Assembly: GCA_034664125.1 (NCBI GenBank)
Contig: JAXDIG010000007.1
Location: 109,245-173,244 of the forward strand
Origin: JACVRW01 sp034664125
Lineage (GTDB): Bacteria > Actinomycetota > Thermoleophilia > Solirubrobacterales > Thermoleophilaceae
Length of the DNA stretch: 64,000 nt
Direction: 5' to 3'
Positions within the stretch are counted from its first letter, which is position 1; every line of letters begins with the position of its first letter. Shown in pieces: positions 44,929 through 53,508 of the stretch. The notes below the pieces were generated by a model. It was not told the DNA's origin. It searched no databases and saw only the letters and a list, made by a program, of their open reading frames with translations. Both the position numbers and the translations under genes were made by a program.

Positions 44929-45495
44929 ATGACGATGTTGCAGACGGAGCGGGGCATGGTGCGCGTGCCCGCCGGCACGTGGAAGGTCGACCCGACCCAC
45001 TCGAGCGTGGGGTTCGAGGTCAGGCACCTGATGATCTCCACCGTCCGCGGCCATTTCAGCGAGTACGACGGCACGCTCGAGGCCGATCCCGACGACCCCG
45101 CGCGCTCGCGCGCCTGGGGCACGGTCAAGGTCGCGAGCATCGACACGGGCGACCCCGACCGCGACGCGCACCTGCGCTCGCCTGACTTCTTCGACGCCGA
45201 GCGCTATCCGGAGATGCGCTTCGAGTCGACCCGCGTCGAGCACGTGGAGGGCGGCACGTACCGAGTGGCCGGCGATCTCACGATCAAGGACCAGAAGCGC
45301 GAGGTCGTGGTGGACGCAACGGTCCAGGGCGTGGGCACCGACCCCTGGGGCAACGAGCGAGTCGGGATCGCGATCAGGGGCACGATCGACCGCACGGACT
45401 TCGGCCTGACCTGGCAGCAGCGCCTCGCCACGGGCGGGATGCTCGTCAGCGAGGACGTAAAGATCGTGATCGACGTCTCGATGATGCGCGCTTGA
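44929..45495 (+). CDS. YceI family protein
   Basis: The 188-aa protein has the YceI lipocalin-like beta barrel: WKVDPTHSSVGFEVRHLMISTVRGHF near the start, DAHLRSPDFFDAERYPEMRFES in the middle, and GLTWQQRL...LVSEDVKIVIDVSMM at the end. Family members bind isoprenoids such as polyprenyl chains. There is no signal peptide, so it is cytoplasmic. GGGAGGA is 6 nt before the ATG. It lies 17 bp after the TrxR-like fusion gene and is likely cotranscribed. Confidence 0.93.
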   Translation: MTMLQTERGMVRVPAGTWKVDPTHSSVGFEVRHLMISTVRGHFSEYDGTLEADPDDPARSRAWGTVKVASIDTGDPDRDAHLRSPDFFDAERYPEMRFESTRVEHVEGGTYRVAGDLTIKDQKREVVVDATVQGVGTDPWGNERVGIAIRGTIDRTDFGLTWQQRLATGGMLVSEDVKIVIDVSMMRA

Positions 45496-45502
45496 GCGGC
45501 GC

Positions 45503-46267
45503 TCAAGCGAACAGCGGGTCGTACTCGGCCGGCAGCTGAGCGTCGATGTCGCGGAACTCGGCGTCCGGGAGCGCCTCCCGCAGCGTCGCGAGCACCGCGC
45601 GGGCGTGATCCTGCGCCTGCTCCAGCGGAATGCCCTCGCGCTCGGCCACGCGGTGAACGAACTCGTCCACCGACATGCGCTTCGCCTTGTCGCCGCCCTC
45701 GGCGACGCCGCGTCGCAGCGGCTCGTGCAGCGCCAGCGGCAGGTGCACGATCAGGTCCTCCACCTCGCCTCCGGCGAGCCGCTCGGCGAGCGTTGCGAGC
45801 ACCGCGTCGACGGCGCGCGCGGCGCCGTCGCGGTCGAGTCCCGTGCGCTCCTCCACCCGGGCGAGGAAGGCCTCCCCCGACACGACCTCCACCTGTGGCC
45901 CCACGGGCAGCAGCGGGGCGTAGTCGCGCGACAGCTCCGAGGCCACGTCGGCCAGCTCCCGCGCGCCCGTCGCACGCCAGAGCGCCAGGAAGACGGCCCG
46001 CACGTGCCGCTCCGCGGCTGGGACGTCGACCCCCTCGCGCTCCGCGACGCGGCGCACGAACTCGTCGACGTCGAATCCCTCCGCCTCGGTGTCGGTGTGC
46101 ACCCACACGCCCAGCTCCTCTGGCAGGCGGTCGGCCAGGTCACGCGCCTCGCCGGGCGAGATGCGCTCGCCGAGCGCCTCGAGCGTGGCCCGTGTCGCGG
46201 CCTCGGCCTCGTTCCAGCTGAGGTCGGCCGCGTGCTGCACGGTCACGATGAACTGCTCGTAGTCCAT
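45503..46267 (-). CDS. DUF2267 protein, two tandem domains
   Basis: The 254-aa protein starts with MDYEQFIVTVQHAADLS (ATG at 46267), typical of DUF2267. Two copies of the domain are visible, about 1-125 and 128-254, each with FV.RVAEREG...A..H.RAV and a Leu-rich helix before L..E..PL. The members are of unknown function; many are linked with stress and YceI/Usp neighbourhoods. The longer frame to 46303 adds 12 residues without similarity. It converges on yceI with a 7-bp gap. Confidence 0.82.
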   Translation of the reverse strand: MDYEQFIVTVQHAADLSWNEAEAATRATLEALGERISPGEARDLADRLPEELGVWVHTDTEAEGFDVDEFVRRVAEREGVDVPAAERHVRAVFLALWRATGARELADVASELSRDYAPLLPVGPQVEVVSGEAFLARVEERTGLDRDGAARAVDAVLATLAERLAGGEVEDLIVHLPLALHEPLRRGVAEGGDKAKRMSVDEFVHRVAEREGIPLEQAQDHARAVLATLREALPDAEFRDIDAQLPAEYDPLFA

Positions 46268-46442
46268 GAAGGCGCCGGCGCCAGGCGGGGGAGTGGCGGT
46301 CACTACCCCGGTGGTAGGGCGGCGCGGCGCTACGTCAAGGGTGGACGCGCGTGGAGGGCCGACCTATTGCAGCCGGTATGAGCGCCGTCCAAGCACAGCC
46401 CCCTCGCGCGCCGGGCGGCTAGCCGCTCACGATTGCGTCCCA

Positions 46443-46931
46443 ATGCGCTCCGGGCCTGTCGTGGTCGCCTTCGACGGATCGCCTGCCGCCGAACACGCGT
46501 TGCGTGAGGCGGGCGAGCTGCTCGCCGGGCGGAGGGCGCTGGTTCTGGTCGTGTGGAAGGCCGGGCTTGGATTCGAGCTGGTCGAGCTGCCGGCGAGCAC
46601 CATCGGCCTGCCGCCTGCCGCGATCGACATACGCACCGCCCTCGAGGTGGACCGGGAGCTCTCGGAGCAGGCCCAGCGGCTCGCTCAGAAAGGCGCCGGG
46701 CTGGCGCGCGACGCCGGGTTCGAGGCCGAGGGGCTCGCCATTGCGGAGGATGTGCACGTTGCCGTTCACGAGACGATCGTCCAACAGGCCGAGGAGCTGG
46801 ACGCGCAGGCGATCGTCGTGGGAGCCCACGGCCACGGAAAACTCGGCGAGGTGATCCTGGGCAGCACATCGCGGGAGGTCATCCGCCATGCCCTCTGTCC
46901 CGTCCTCGTGGCGCGTCGGCCCGACGACTAG
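46443..46931 (+). CDS. Universal stress protein (UspA family)
   Basis: The 162-aa protein has the Usp fold with VVVAFDGSPAAEHALREA at the N-terminus and GAHGHGKLGEVILGSTSREVIRHALCPVLVAR at the end, the G-x2-G-x-G-x9-G-S motif that binds ATP. The ATG at 46443 is chosen from the conserved start; the preceding frame is noncoding. Expression under stress is expected from the family. It overlaps the convergent hypothetical gene by 4 bp. Confidence 0.93.
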   Translation: MRSGPVVVAFDGSPAAEHALREAGELLAGRRALVLVVWKAGLGFELVELPASTIGLPPAAIDIRTALEVDRELSEQAQRLAQKGAGLARDAGFEAEGLAIAEDVHVAVHETIVQQAEELDAQAIVVGAHGHGKLGEVILGSTSREVIRHALCPVLVARRPDD

Positions 46932-47536
46932 CGCAGCGCGACGGCCGGCCGCGGGTGGAGGCGGCCACCGACTGCCTCTATGCGGTCGCTCTGGACGACC
47001 TCGGCCAGCACCGCGTTCCAGCTCACCTCGTCGGGGCGCTCCGGCGCGGGCGACTCCCGGGTGTGCGCGAACGCCGCGACGAGGCCTGCCGACGGCATGA
47101 ACGCCGCCAGCCGGTCAGCCACGAGCCCCCGGCCGAGCGCGCGGCTCCAGCCCAGCACGTAGGCGTCGGCCCCGGAGCTCGATTCGGGCAGAGGCTGCGA
47201 GGAGTGGACCAAGAGGATCGCGTGAGCGCCGCAGTCGCGGGCCGCGCGGGCCTGCAACGCCGCCAGCGCGTCGTGCAGCAGCACCAGGTCGCCCGCGGAT
47301 GCGCCCTCCGCGACGTCGGTGCGGACAAGCGGGGGCACGTCCGTGCCCTCCTCCAGCGGGCGCTCGAGAATCGGTCGCAGCGCCTCGGCGTCGGCGCGAC
47401 CCGCCGGCAGGGCGGCGATAGACCAGATCGTGCGCCCGGCGAGCGCGTCGAGCGCCCGCTGACGCAGCAGGCCGAGCACGCGTAAATCCCGGCGGCTCGG
47501 CACTGGGCCGAGGTGCTCGATCATCAGCCGGGTCAG
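46928..47536 (-). CDS. Hypothetical protein, possible CTG start
   Basis: The frame gives 198 aa from the ATG at 47524 or 202 aa from the in-frame CTG at 47536. A perfect GGAGGTGA (47551-47544) is 7 nt upstream of that CTG but 19 nt from the ATG, so CTG initiation fits better. The protein is alanine/arginine-rich with ILLVHSSQPLP and ADAYVLGWSRALGRGLVADRLAAF segments, has no clear membrane helix, and matches no family that I can name. It is divergent from the sigma-factor gene. Confidence 0.6.
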   Translation of the reverse strand: MTRLMIEHLGPVPSRRDLRVLGLLRQRALDALAGRTIWSIAALPAGRADAEALRPILERPLEEGTDVPPLVRTDVAEGASAGDLVLLHDALAALQARAARDCGAHAILLVHSSQPLPESSSGADAYVLGWSRALGRGLVADRLAAFMPSAGLVAAFAHTRESPAPERPDEVSWNAVLAEVVQSDRIEAVGGRLHPRPAVALR

Positions 47537-47814
47537 GGTCGTCTCACCTCCTCTGCGATAGGTAGGTCAGACCGCTCGCCGCGCAAGCGTGCAAGACCTC
47601 GCCCGGGCCTACGCCGAAAAGCCGCTCTTTGCGTCTTTTGGACGGCCCGGCTCGTTACGAGGCGCCCCCAGTCGGGGAGACTCGGCCTGGGTCCGCGACT
47701 GCCCCGAAGTGGCGTCGCGCCTCACCTCCCCCAACGGGCACGCGCCCGGGAGCCTCATGAGTGGAACCCGGACCGGACCGCCAACTTTGCATGGCGGCAT
47801 CCGGAAAGGAAGTC
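47537..47814. other. Divergent intergenic region before the sigma-factor gene
   Basis: About 280 bp hold the leaders of the hypothetical gene at 46928-47536 (minus) and the sigma factor (plus). A perfect minus-strand Shine-Dalgarno GGAGGTGA lies at 47544-47551. I see no convincing promoter consensus and no RNA gene. Confidence 0.5.
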
Positions 47815-48597
47815 ATGGGGATCCGATCGGCCACGAGCCAGGCGCCCGAGCAGGAGTTGATCGCGGCCGCCGAGGGAGGCGACGAGGCGGCGCGCGGGCG
47901 GCTGGTTTCCGCATTCATGCCGTTGATCGGCAGCATGGCTCGGCAGTACCGCAGCTCGGCCGTCGGGCGCGATGAGCTGATGCAGGAGGGCGTCGTCGGG
48001 CTGCTGCGCGCCCTGCGGCGCTACGACGCCACGCTGGGCACGCCGTTCTGGGCCTACGCATCCTGGTGGGTTCGCCAGGCGATGCAGCAGCTCGTGGCCG
48101 AGATGACCCGGCCGGTCGTCCTCTCCGACCGGGCCCTGCGCCGACTCGCCCGGATCAAGGAGGCGCGTCGCGAGTACATGCAGGCGCACTCCAAGGAGCC
48201 GACGATCGCCGATCTGGTGGAGGCGACGCACCTCACCCGTGAGCAGATCGAGCGCCTGCTGGCGGTCGAACGCGCGCCGCGCGGCCTGGATGAGGTTCTG
48301 GCCGGCGAGGAGGGGGCGACCGGCACGCTCGGCGACCTGGTCGCCGACCCCGTCGCCGAGGACGCCTACGAGCGTGCGCTCGATCTTGCGAACACGGAGC
48401 TGATGGGAGATCTGGCTGAAGGACTTGGGCAGCGCGAGCGGCTGGTCCTGCACGCGCACTACGGCCTAGGGCGCCCATCGCGGACACTGAGAGAGATCGC
48501 CGGGGAGCTCGACCTGAGCGTCGAACGCGTTCGCCAGATCGAGGAGAAGGCGCTCGGCAAGCTGAGGGAGGCAGCCATCTGGCCGCCTAGCGCGTAA
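47815..48597 (+). CDS. Sigma-70 family RNA polymerase sigma factor, RpoD-like alternative
   Basis: The 260-aa protein has regions 2 (DELMQEGVVGLLRALRRYDATLGTPFWAYASWWVRQAM, includes the -10-binding 2.4 part), 3 (EPTIADLVEATHLTREQIERLL) and 4 (LREIAGELDLSVERVRQIEEKALGKL, the -35-binding HTH). It lacks the N-terminal region 1.1, so it is a group 2 or 3 factor. The ATG at 47815 has AAAGGAAG just upstream. An anti-sigma-type kinase follows by 38 bp, so the two may act together in stress control. Confidence 0.92.
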   Translation: MGIRSATSQAPEQELIAAAEGGDEAARGRLVSAFMPLIGSMARQYRSSAVGRDELMQEGVVGLLRALRRYDATLGTPFWAYASWWVRQAMQQLVAEMTRPVVLSDRALRRLARIKEARREYMQAHSKEPTIADLVEATHLTREQIERLLAVERAPRGLDEVLAGEEGATGTLGDLVADPVAEDAYERALDLANTELMGDLAEGLGQRERLVLHAHYGLGRPSRTLREIAGELDLSVERVRQIEEKALGKLREAAIWPPSA

Positions 48598-48635
48598 GGC
48601 TTGCATCCAGGCACGAATGGCCTAGTCGTAGGTGA

Positions 48636-49559
48636 ATGGACTCCGCACATTCGCACGCTGGTCTGCGTCACAACGCCTTCGTCTACCAATCCGACGACCA
48701 GTACACGGGGCAGGCCGCCCCTTTTCTGGAAGAGGGACTGTCGGGCGGTGAGGCCGCCTTGGTGGCCGGAACGCGCGACCGGCTCGCGCTGATGCGCGAT
48801 GCGCTCGGCTCGACTTCGAAGCACGTCACGTTCCTTGACATCGGCTCTGCCTACACGCGGCCGGCTCGCACGTTGGGCGTCTATGCGCAGGCGCTGGCGC
48901 GCGAGCTGCAGCACGCCCCCTCCGTGCGCGCCCTGGGCGAGGTCCAGTACGGGCCGGCGCCGGCGGACTGGCGGGAGTGGATGGCGTACGAGGCGATGTC
49001 GAACTGCGCCTACGCCCATCTGCCCGCGTGGCTGGTGTGCACGTACAACGGCGAGACGGCGCCCGACGAAATCCTCGAGGGGGTCTGGCAGACGCATCCC
49101 GAGGTGCTCGGCGGCGAGCGGGCGGAGAGCGCGCACTTCGAGGCCCCGGCCGACGTGGTGCGCGCCAAGACACCCGAGCCCGGGCCCCTGCCGGACCTGC
49201 GCTCGCTACCGCCCGGCGAGGACCTCGAGGCGTTCCGCGAACGGCTCGCCGGCGAGCTGAACGACGCGGGCGTTCCCGCGCGGCGGGCGCTCGAGATCCT
49301 CATCGCCGGGACCGAGGTCGCCAAGAACGCCTGGCAGCACGGCGGCGGGCCGCACGAGTTGCGCGTGGGACGCGCCAACGGTCGCTTCGTGTGCGAGGTG
49401 TCCGACCGGGGCGAGGGGTTCGACGACCCGTTCGCCGGCTACATCGTGCCCGGCGACGATCGGAACCAGGGCGCCGGATTGTGGATCGCGCGTCAGATGG
49501 CCTGGCGCGTGGAGATCGTGCCGGCAGACCCAGGGGTCACGGTTCGCCTCTGGGCGTAA
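48636..49559 (+). CDS. MEDS-domain anti-sigma-type histidine-kinase-like ATPase
   Basis: The 307-aa protein has an N-terminal MEDS (methanogen/methylotroph DcmR sensory) domain about 10-165 (HNAFVYQSDDQYTGQAAPFLEEGL) and a C-terminal GHKL ATPase about 195-305: N-box AGTEVAKNAWQHGG, G1 SDRGEGFD, G2 GAGLWIARQMAW. No dimerisation/phosphoacceptor His is present, as in anti-sigma regulators of Streptomyces. It directly follows the sigma factor and could inhibit it upon a signal bound by MEDS; that is inference from order. Confidence 0.87.
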   Translation: MDSAHSHAGLRHNAFVYQSDDQYTGQAAPFLEEGLSGGEAALVAGTRDRLALMRDALGSTSKHVTFLDIGSAYTRPARTLGVYAQALARELQHAPSVRALGEVQYGPAPADWREWMAYEAMSNCAYAHLPAWLVCTYNGETAPDEILEGVWQTHPEVLGGERAESAHFEAPADVVRAKTPEPGPLPDLRSLPPGEDLEAFRERLAGELNDAGVPARRALEILIAGTEVAKNAWQHGGGPHELRVGRANGRFVCEVSDRGEGFDDPFAGYIVPGDDRNQGAGLWIARQMAWRVEIVPADPGVTVRLWA

Positions 49560-49602
49560 CCGACCTCTGGACGAGCGAGTGCTCTGACGTAATTCAGGGC
49601 GT

Positions 49603-49785
49603 GTGCCCTACGTGAAGTGCCCCGACTGCGGATTGCGCGCGTTCACGGTGGCCTACTGGCTGGAGCTCGAGCGTTGCACCAGCTGCGGCGCCGAGCTGCC
49701 CCGCCCGCGCCGGCGCGCGGACTTCCGGCCCGAGCAGGTGTCCATCCCGAAGCCGGAGCCGATCAAGCCCCGCGACGGCGTCTAG
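49603..49785 (+). CDS. Small zinc-ribbon protein (60 aa)
   Basis: It starts at GTG 49603: MPYVKCPDCGLRAFTV, then CTSCGAELPRPRRR. Two CxxC pairs make a zinc ribbon and a basic linker follows. It resembles the N-terminus of the 97-aa protein at 34755. Both small proteins sit beside stress regulators. The function is unknown. Confidence 0.65.
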   Translation: MPYVKCPDCGLRAFTVAYWLELERCTSCGAELPRPRRRADFRPEQVSIPKPEPIKPRDGV

Positions 49786-49890
49786 GGCGAGTCCCGCACG
49801 ATCGAGTTCGATCATACGTCCAGGGCTGTTGCGACGATTCGGTACCCGACGTAGGGTGGACCGCCGACCTTGACCCGTGCCACGAGACTC

Positions 49891-51198
49891 ATGATCCGCA
49901 GGGCATTGCCGTGCGCGCTCGCGCTGCTGCTGCTCCCTGCCGCCGCCCAGGCGCGCACCTACGCGGTCACGACCCAAACCGACCAGAAGCCGGACGCCTG
50001 CACCGCGGACGAGTGCACGCTGCGCGAGGCGGTCATCGCGGCGAACAGGCACAAGGGCGCCGACACGATCGTCCTGCCGAGCCGCAAGCGCTACGAGCTC
50101 ACGATCGCCAGCACGGGCGAGGACAAGGCCGCCAACGGCGATCTCGACATCACCTCGGGCCCGCTCACGATCGTGCACCCGGGCCGCGGCACGGCGACGA
50201 TCGACGCCAACAAGACCGACCGTGTCTTCGACATCGGCAAGGCCAAGACGACGCTGGACAAGCTGACGATCCTCGGCGGCTTCTCCAACAAGACCGACGC
50301 CGACGGCGACGGCGGGGGGATCCTCGTCGGTGGCGGGTCGCTGACGATCCTGGACTCCCGCATCATCCACAACCGCGCGCCGTGGGTGGGTGGCAACGGC
50401 GGCGGCATCGACTCGGACACCTCCGGCCTCGTGAAGGTGATCGACAGCGAGGTGTCCGACAACGACTCGGGCGGCAGCGGCGGCGGCGTCGAGGGCTCGC
50501 CCGACGGCCAGATGCTGATCCAGCGCACGAGGGTCGCAAACAACAAGGCGGCGCAGGCTGGCGGGGTGATGGTCTTCGGGCCACCGGTGCGGATCGTCGA
50601 CAGCACCGTCGCCGGCAACGTGGCTTCGGCCGGGCCCGAGGTCGAGGGCGACGGCGGCGGCATCCTGGTCGGCGCCAAGGGGCGCCTGGAGCTGACCAAC
50701 TCGACCGTCGCGAACAACGGGGCGTACACCAGCGGCGGCGGCATCTTCAGCGACGCCGGCAGCCAGGCCAAGATCAGCTTCTCGACGATCGCGCGCAACC
50801 GCGCCGACGCCGACTCCATGTTCGGAGGCACCACGGGCGGGATCCACCTGCGCACCGCGGGCGTCCAGGTCGCCGCCAACGCGCGGGTTTCCAACTCGAT
50901 CATCGCCCTCAATGTCGAGGCCGCCGGGGTCGCGGCGGATTGCGGCGGCATCGGCTTCCTAGGGACGGGCGTGAACCTGCTCACCACCACGAACCAGGGC
51001 CAGTGCTCGGAGGTGGCGCCGATCGTGGCGGCGAACCCGCGGCTGGGGCCGCTGGGGAGCAACGGCGGGCCCACGCCGACGATCGCCCTGCTGCCGGGCA
51101 GCCCGGCGATCGGCGCGGCGGTAGGGAAGGCACCGGCGCGCGACCAGCGCGGCGTGAAGCGCACGGATCCGGACCTCGGAGCCTACGAGCGCAGGTAG
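49891..51198 (+). CDS. Secreted parallel beta-helix protein, CSLREA/choice-of-anchor Q type
   Basis: The 435-aa protein has a Sec signal (MIRRALPCALALLLLPAAAQA, cleavage about 21-22), a CTLREAVIAAN motif (the CSLREA domain), and then a right-handed beta helix: repeated GGGI, NS.., V.NN and ISFSTIARN rungs from about 90 to 370. The C-terminus LGSNGGPTPTIALLPGSPAIGAA is the choice-of-anchor Q domain. Such proteins are on the cell surface or secreted; function is not known. The TTG at 49870 is an alternative start. Confidence 0.88.
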   Translation: MIRRALPCALALLLLPAAAQARTYAVTTQTDQKPDACTADECTLREAVIAANRHKGADTIVLPSRKRYELTIASTGEDKAANGDLDITSGPLTIVHPGRGTATIDANKTDRVFDIGKAKTTLDKLTILGGFSNKTDADGDGGGILVGGGSLTILDSRIIHNRAPWVGGNGGGIDSDTSGLVKVIDSEVSDNDSGGSGGGVEGSPDGQMLIQRTRVANNKAAQAGGVMVFGPPVRIVDSTVAGNVASAGPEVEGDGGGILVGAKGRLELTNSTVANNGAYTSGGGIFSDAGSQAKISFSTIARNRADADSMFGGTTGGIHLRTAGVQVAANARVSNSIIALNVEAAGVAADCGGIGFLGTGVNLLTTTNQGQCSEVAPIVAANPRLGPLGSNGGPTPTIALLPGSPAIGAAVGKAPARDQRGVKRTDPDLGAYERR

Positions 51199-51213
51199 GC
51201 AACCGGGCGACGC

Positions 51214-51219
51214 TAAGCT
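51214..51219 (+). promoter_or_regulatory. -10-like hexamer for SNF2 helicase gene
   Basis: TAAGCT ends 7 nt before the TTG at 51227, with no Shine-Dalgarno, fitting a leaderless or nearly leaderless mRNA. Confidence 0.35.
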
Positions 51220-51226
51220 CGTCTGT

Positions 51227-53458
51227 TTGACCTCCGAGCCGCTCACCACCGAGTCCGACACCCCGCGGGGCCGCGTCTGGCTGCGCGACGAGGATCCGCG
51301 CGAGACGCGCGAGCTCGTCTTCGACTTCGCGTTCGACGAGGATCTCAACGAGGCCGTCAAGCTGCTGCCGAAGCGCTGGTTCGACTGGCGCCGCAAGCAC
51401 TGGCGGGTGCCCGCCGACCCGCGCGTCGGCAAGCTCGTGGGCGACCTGCTGGGGCGTTTCCCGCACCTCGATCCCTCGCCCGAGGTGCTCCGCTGGCTCG
51501 ACGAGGCGGACCGCTGGCGAGCGGCCGTGACGGTCGTGCCTCATGAAGGCGCCGGGGCGTTCCTGATGCGCACGCTCGCCGGTGACCCGCCCGCCGCCCT
51601 GGACGGATCCATCCCGGCCGGTGAGGGCAAGCTCCTGCTCCCCTTCGGCACGCCGGGCGCGCGCCGGCTGCACCGCCTGGAGGGCGTCCACCTGGACGAT
51701 CTCGCGCGTACCTGCGCGCGGGAGCTGGAGGCCGGCGAGTCGCCGGCTCCCGCCGAGCTGGGCCTCGAGATCGGCGACCACGGTGAGCCCGACGTGACGC
51801 TGTTCACGCTCTGGGACCCAGGCCACGCCCAGGAATTCAGGCGCCTGCCCGAGGCGCGCCTGATCCACCGGCCCGGGCGCTTCTTCGGGCGCGACGGATC
51901 CTGGGCCGTGGCGGTGCCCGCCGACCCGGCGCTGGCCGTGCACCTCTCCGAGTACGTCGCCGCGCGGCCGGATCTGCGCGTCGACGACCGCGTCGTGGAG
52001 GTGCTCGAGGAGCTCGTGGCCGAGCACGACCGCGCCTCGACGACCGTGGCGCTGTCATACGCCGAGGACGCCGAGCTCGACGGCCTCGATCTGGGCGGCG
52101 TGCTGCACCCCTTCCAGCGCGCCGGCGTTCGCTACGCGCTCGAGCGGCGGCGGACCTTCATCGCGGACGAGCAGGGGCTCGGCAAGACGGTCCAGGCGCT
52201 CGCCACCGTCGAGGCGGACGACGCCTTCCCGACCGTGGTCGTGTGCCCGGCGAGCATGAAGCTCATGTGGGAGCGGGAGGCAGGCATCTGGCTGCCGAAC
52301 CGCAGCGTCGCGGTGCTCGACGGTCGCACCGACGCGACATGGACCGAGGAGGCCGCCGGAGCCGAGATAGTCGTGCTCAACTACGACATCCTCGAGGCGC
52401 ACGCTGAGCGGCTGGCGCGGCTGCAGCCGCGTGCGCTCGTGCTCGACGAGTCCCACTACGTGAAGAATCCGGGGGCCCGCCGCACCAAGGCGGCGGTGCG
52501 GCTCGCCGAGCACCTGCCCGAGGGCGCCCTGCGGCTGGCCCTCACCGGCACGCCCATCCTCAACCGGCCGGAAGAGCTGATCTCCCAGCTGCGCGCGCTC
52601 GGCCGTCTGCGCGACTTCGGCAGCGGCGCCCGCCTGACGCGCCGCTTCCGAGCCGCCGCCAGCGACGACCGCCTGCACTGGAACCTGCGGGCCCACTGCT
52701 ACGTGCGACGCACCAAGCAGCAGGTGCTTCCCCAGCTGCCGGCCAAGCGTCACGACACGGTGCCGGTGCTCCTCTCGAACGAGAACGAGTACCGGCTGGC
52801 GGAGCGCGACGTGGTCGCCTGGCTGCAGACGCTCCCGCTCGACCTGCGCACGCTCGACGCGAAGGTGGCCGCCGCGCTGCGCGCGGAGCAGCTCGTGCGC
52901 CTCAACAACCTGCGCCAGCTCGCCGTGCGCGGCAAGCTGCCGACCGCGCTCGCCTGGATCTCCGACTTCCTCGCCTCCGGCGAGCCGCTCGTGGTCTTCG
53001 CCGAGCACGTGGCCACCCAGCACGCCGTGCTCGAGCGCTTCCCCGATGCCGCGCACATCCTCGGCGCCGACTCGACCGAGAAGCGCCAGCGCGCCGTCGA
53101 CGCGTTCCAGCAAGAGGACGGCCCCCAGCTAATCGTGTGCTCGATGAAGGCGGCGTCACAGGGCCTCACGCTCACGCGCGCCTCCAACGTCGCCTTCCTC
53201 GAGCTCGACTGGACGCCGGCTCGCCACGACCAGGCGGAGGACCGCCTGCACCGGATCGGTCAAGAGAGCGCGGTCACGGCCTGGTACCTGCTGGCCCCGA
53301 ACACGATCGACGAAACCATGGCCGAGCTGCTGGAGCGCAAGCGCAGCGTGATCGACGCGGTGACCGAGGGTCAGGTGCGCGACGAGGAGCGGCTGGTCGA
53401 CGCCGTGATCCGGGAGCTGCGCGGAAAGCCGTTCCGCCACCTGCGCGTGGTGGCTTAG
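51227..53458 (+). CDS. SNF2-family DEAD/DEAH-type helicase (SMARCAL1/HARP-like)
   Basis: The 743-aa ATPase has a TTG start. Residues 1-280 are an N-terminal substrate region, which includes a HARP-like segment (LPKRWFDWRRKHWRVPADPRVGKLVGDLLGRFP). The ATPase core has Q-motif-like LHPFQRAGVRYAL, Walker A ADEQGLGKT, motif II VLDESHYVKN, motif III LALTGTPI, and the C-terminal lobe with ECSMKAAS-like VCSMKAASQGLTLTRAS and DRLHRIGQ (motif VI). These proteins remodel DNA or stalled forks. No defence or repair partner is encoded beside it. Confidence 0.9.
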   Translation: MTSEPLTTESDTPRGRVWLRDEDPRETRELVFDFAFDEDLNEAVKLLPKRWFDWRRKHWRVPADPRVGKLVGDLLGRFPHLDPSPEVLRWLDEADRWRAAVTVVPHEGAGAFLMRTLAGDPPAALDGSIPAGEGKLLLPFGTPGARRLHRLEGVHLDDLARTCARELEAGESPAPAELGLEIGDHGEPDVTLFTLWDPGHAQEFRRLPEARLIHRPGRFFGRDGSWAVAVPADPALAVHLSEYVAARPDLRVDDRVVEVLEELVAEHDRASTTVALSYAEDAELDGLDLGGVLHPFQRAGVRYALERRRTFIADEQGLGKTVQALATVEADDAFPTVVVCPASMKLMWEREAGIWLPNRSVAVLDGRTDATWTEEAAGAEIVVLNYDILEAHAERLARLQPRALVLDESHYVKNPGARRTKAAVRLAEHLPEGALRLALTGTPILNRPEELISQLRALGRLRDFGSGARLTRRFRAAASDDRLHWNLRAHCYVRRTKQQVLPQLPAKRHDTVPVLLSNENEYRLAERDVVAWLQTLPLDLRTLDAKVAAALRAEQLVRLNNLRQLAVRGKLPTALAWISDFLASGEPLVVFAEHVATQHAVLERFPDAAHILGADSTEKRQRAVDAFQQEDGPQLIVCSMKAASQGLTLTRASNVAFLELDWTPARHDQAEDRLHRIGQESAVTAWYLLAPNTIDETMAELLERKRSVIDAVTEGQVRDEERLVDAVIRELRGKPFRHLRVVA

Positions 53459-53508
53459 ACCGCCGACGCGCAACCGCCGTCGAAGTAGTTAACCTGCCTC
53501 GCCTACGG

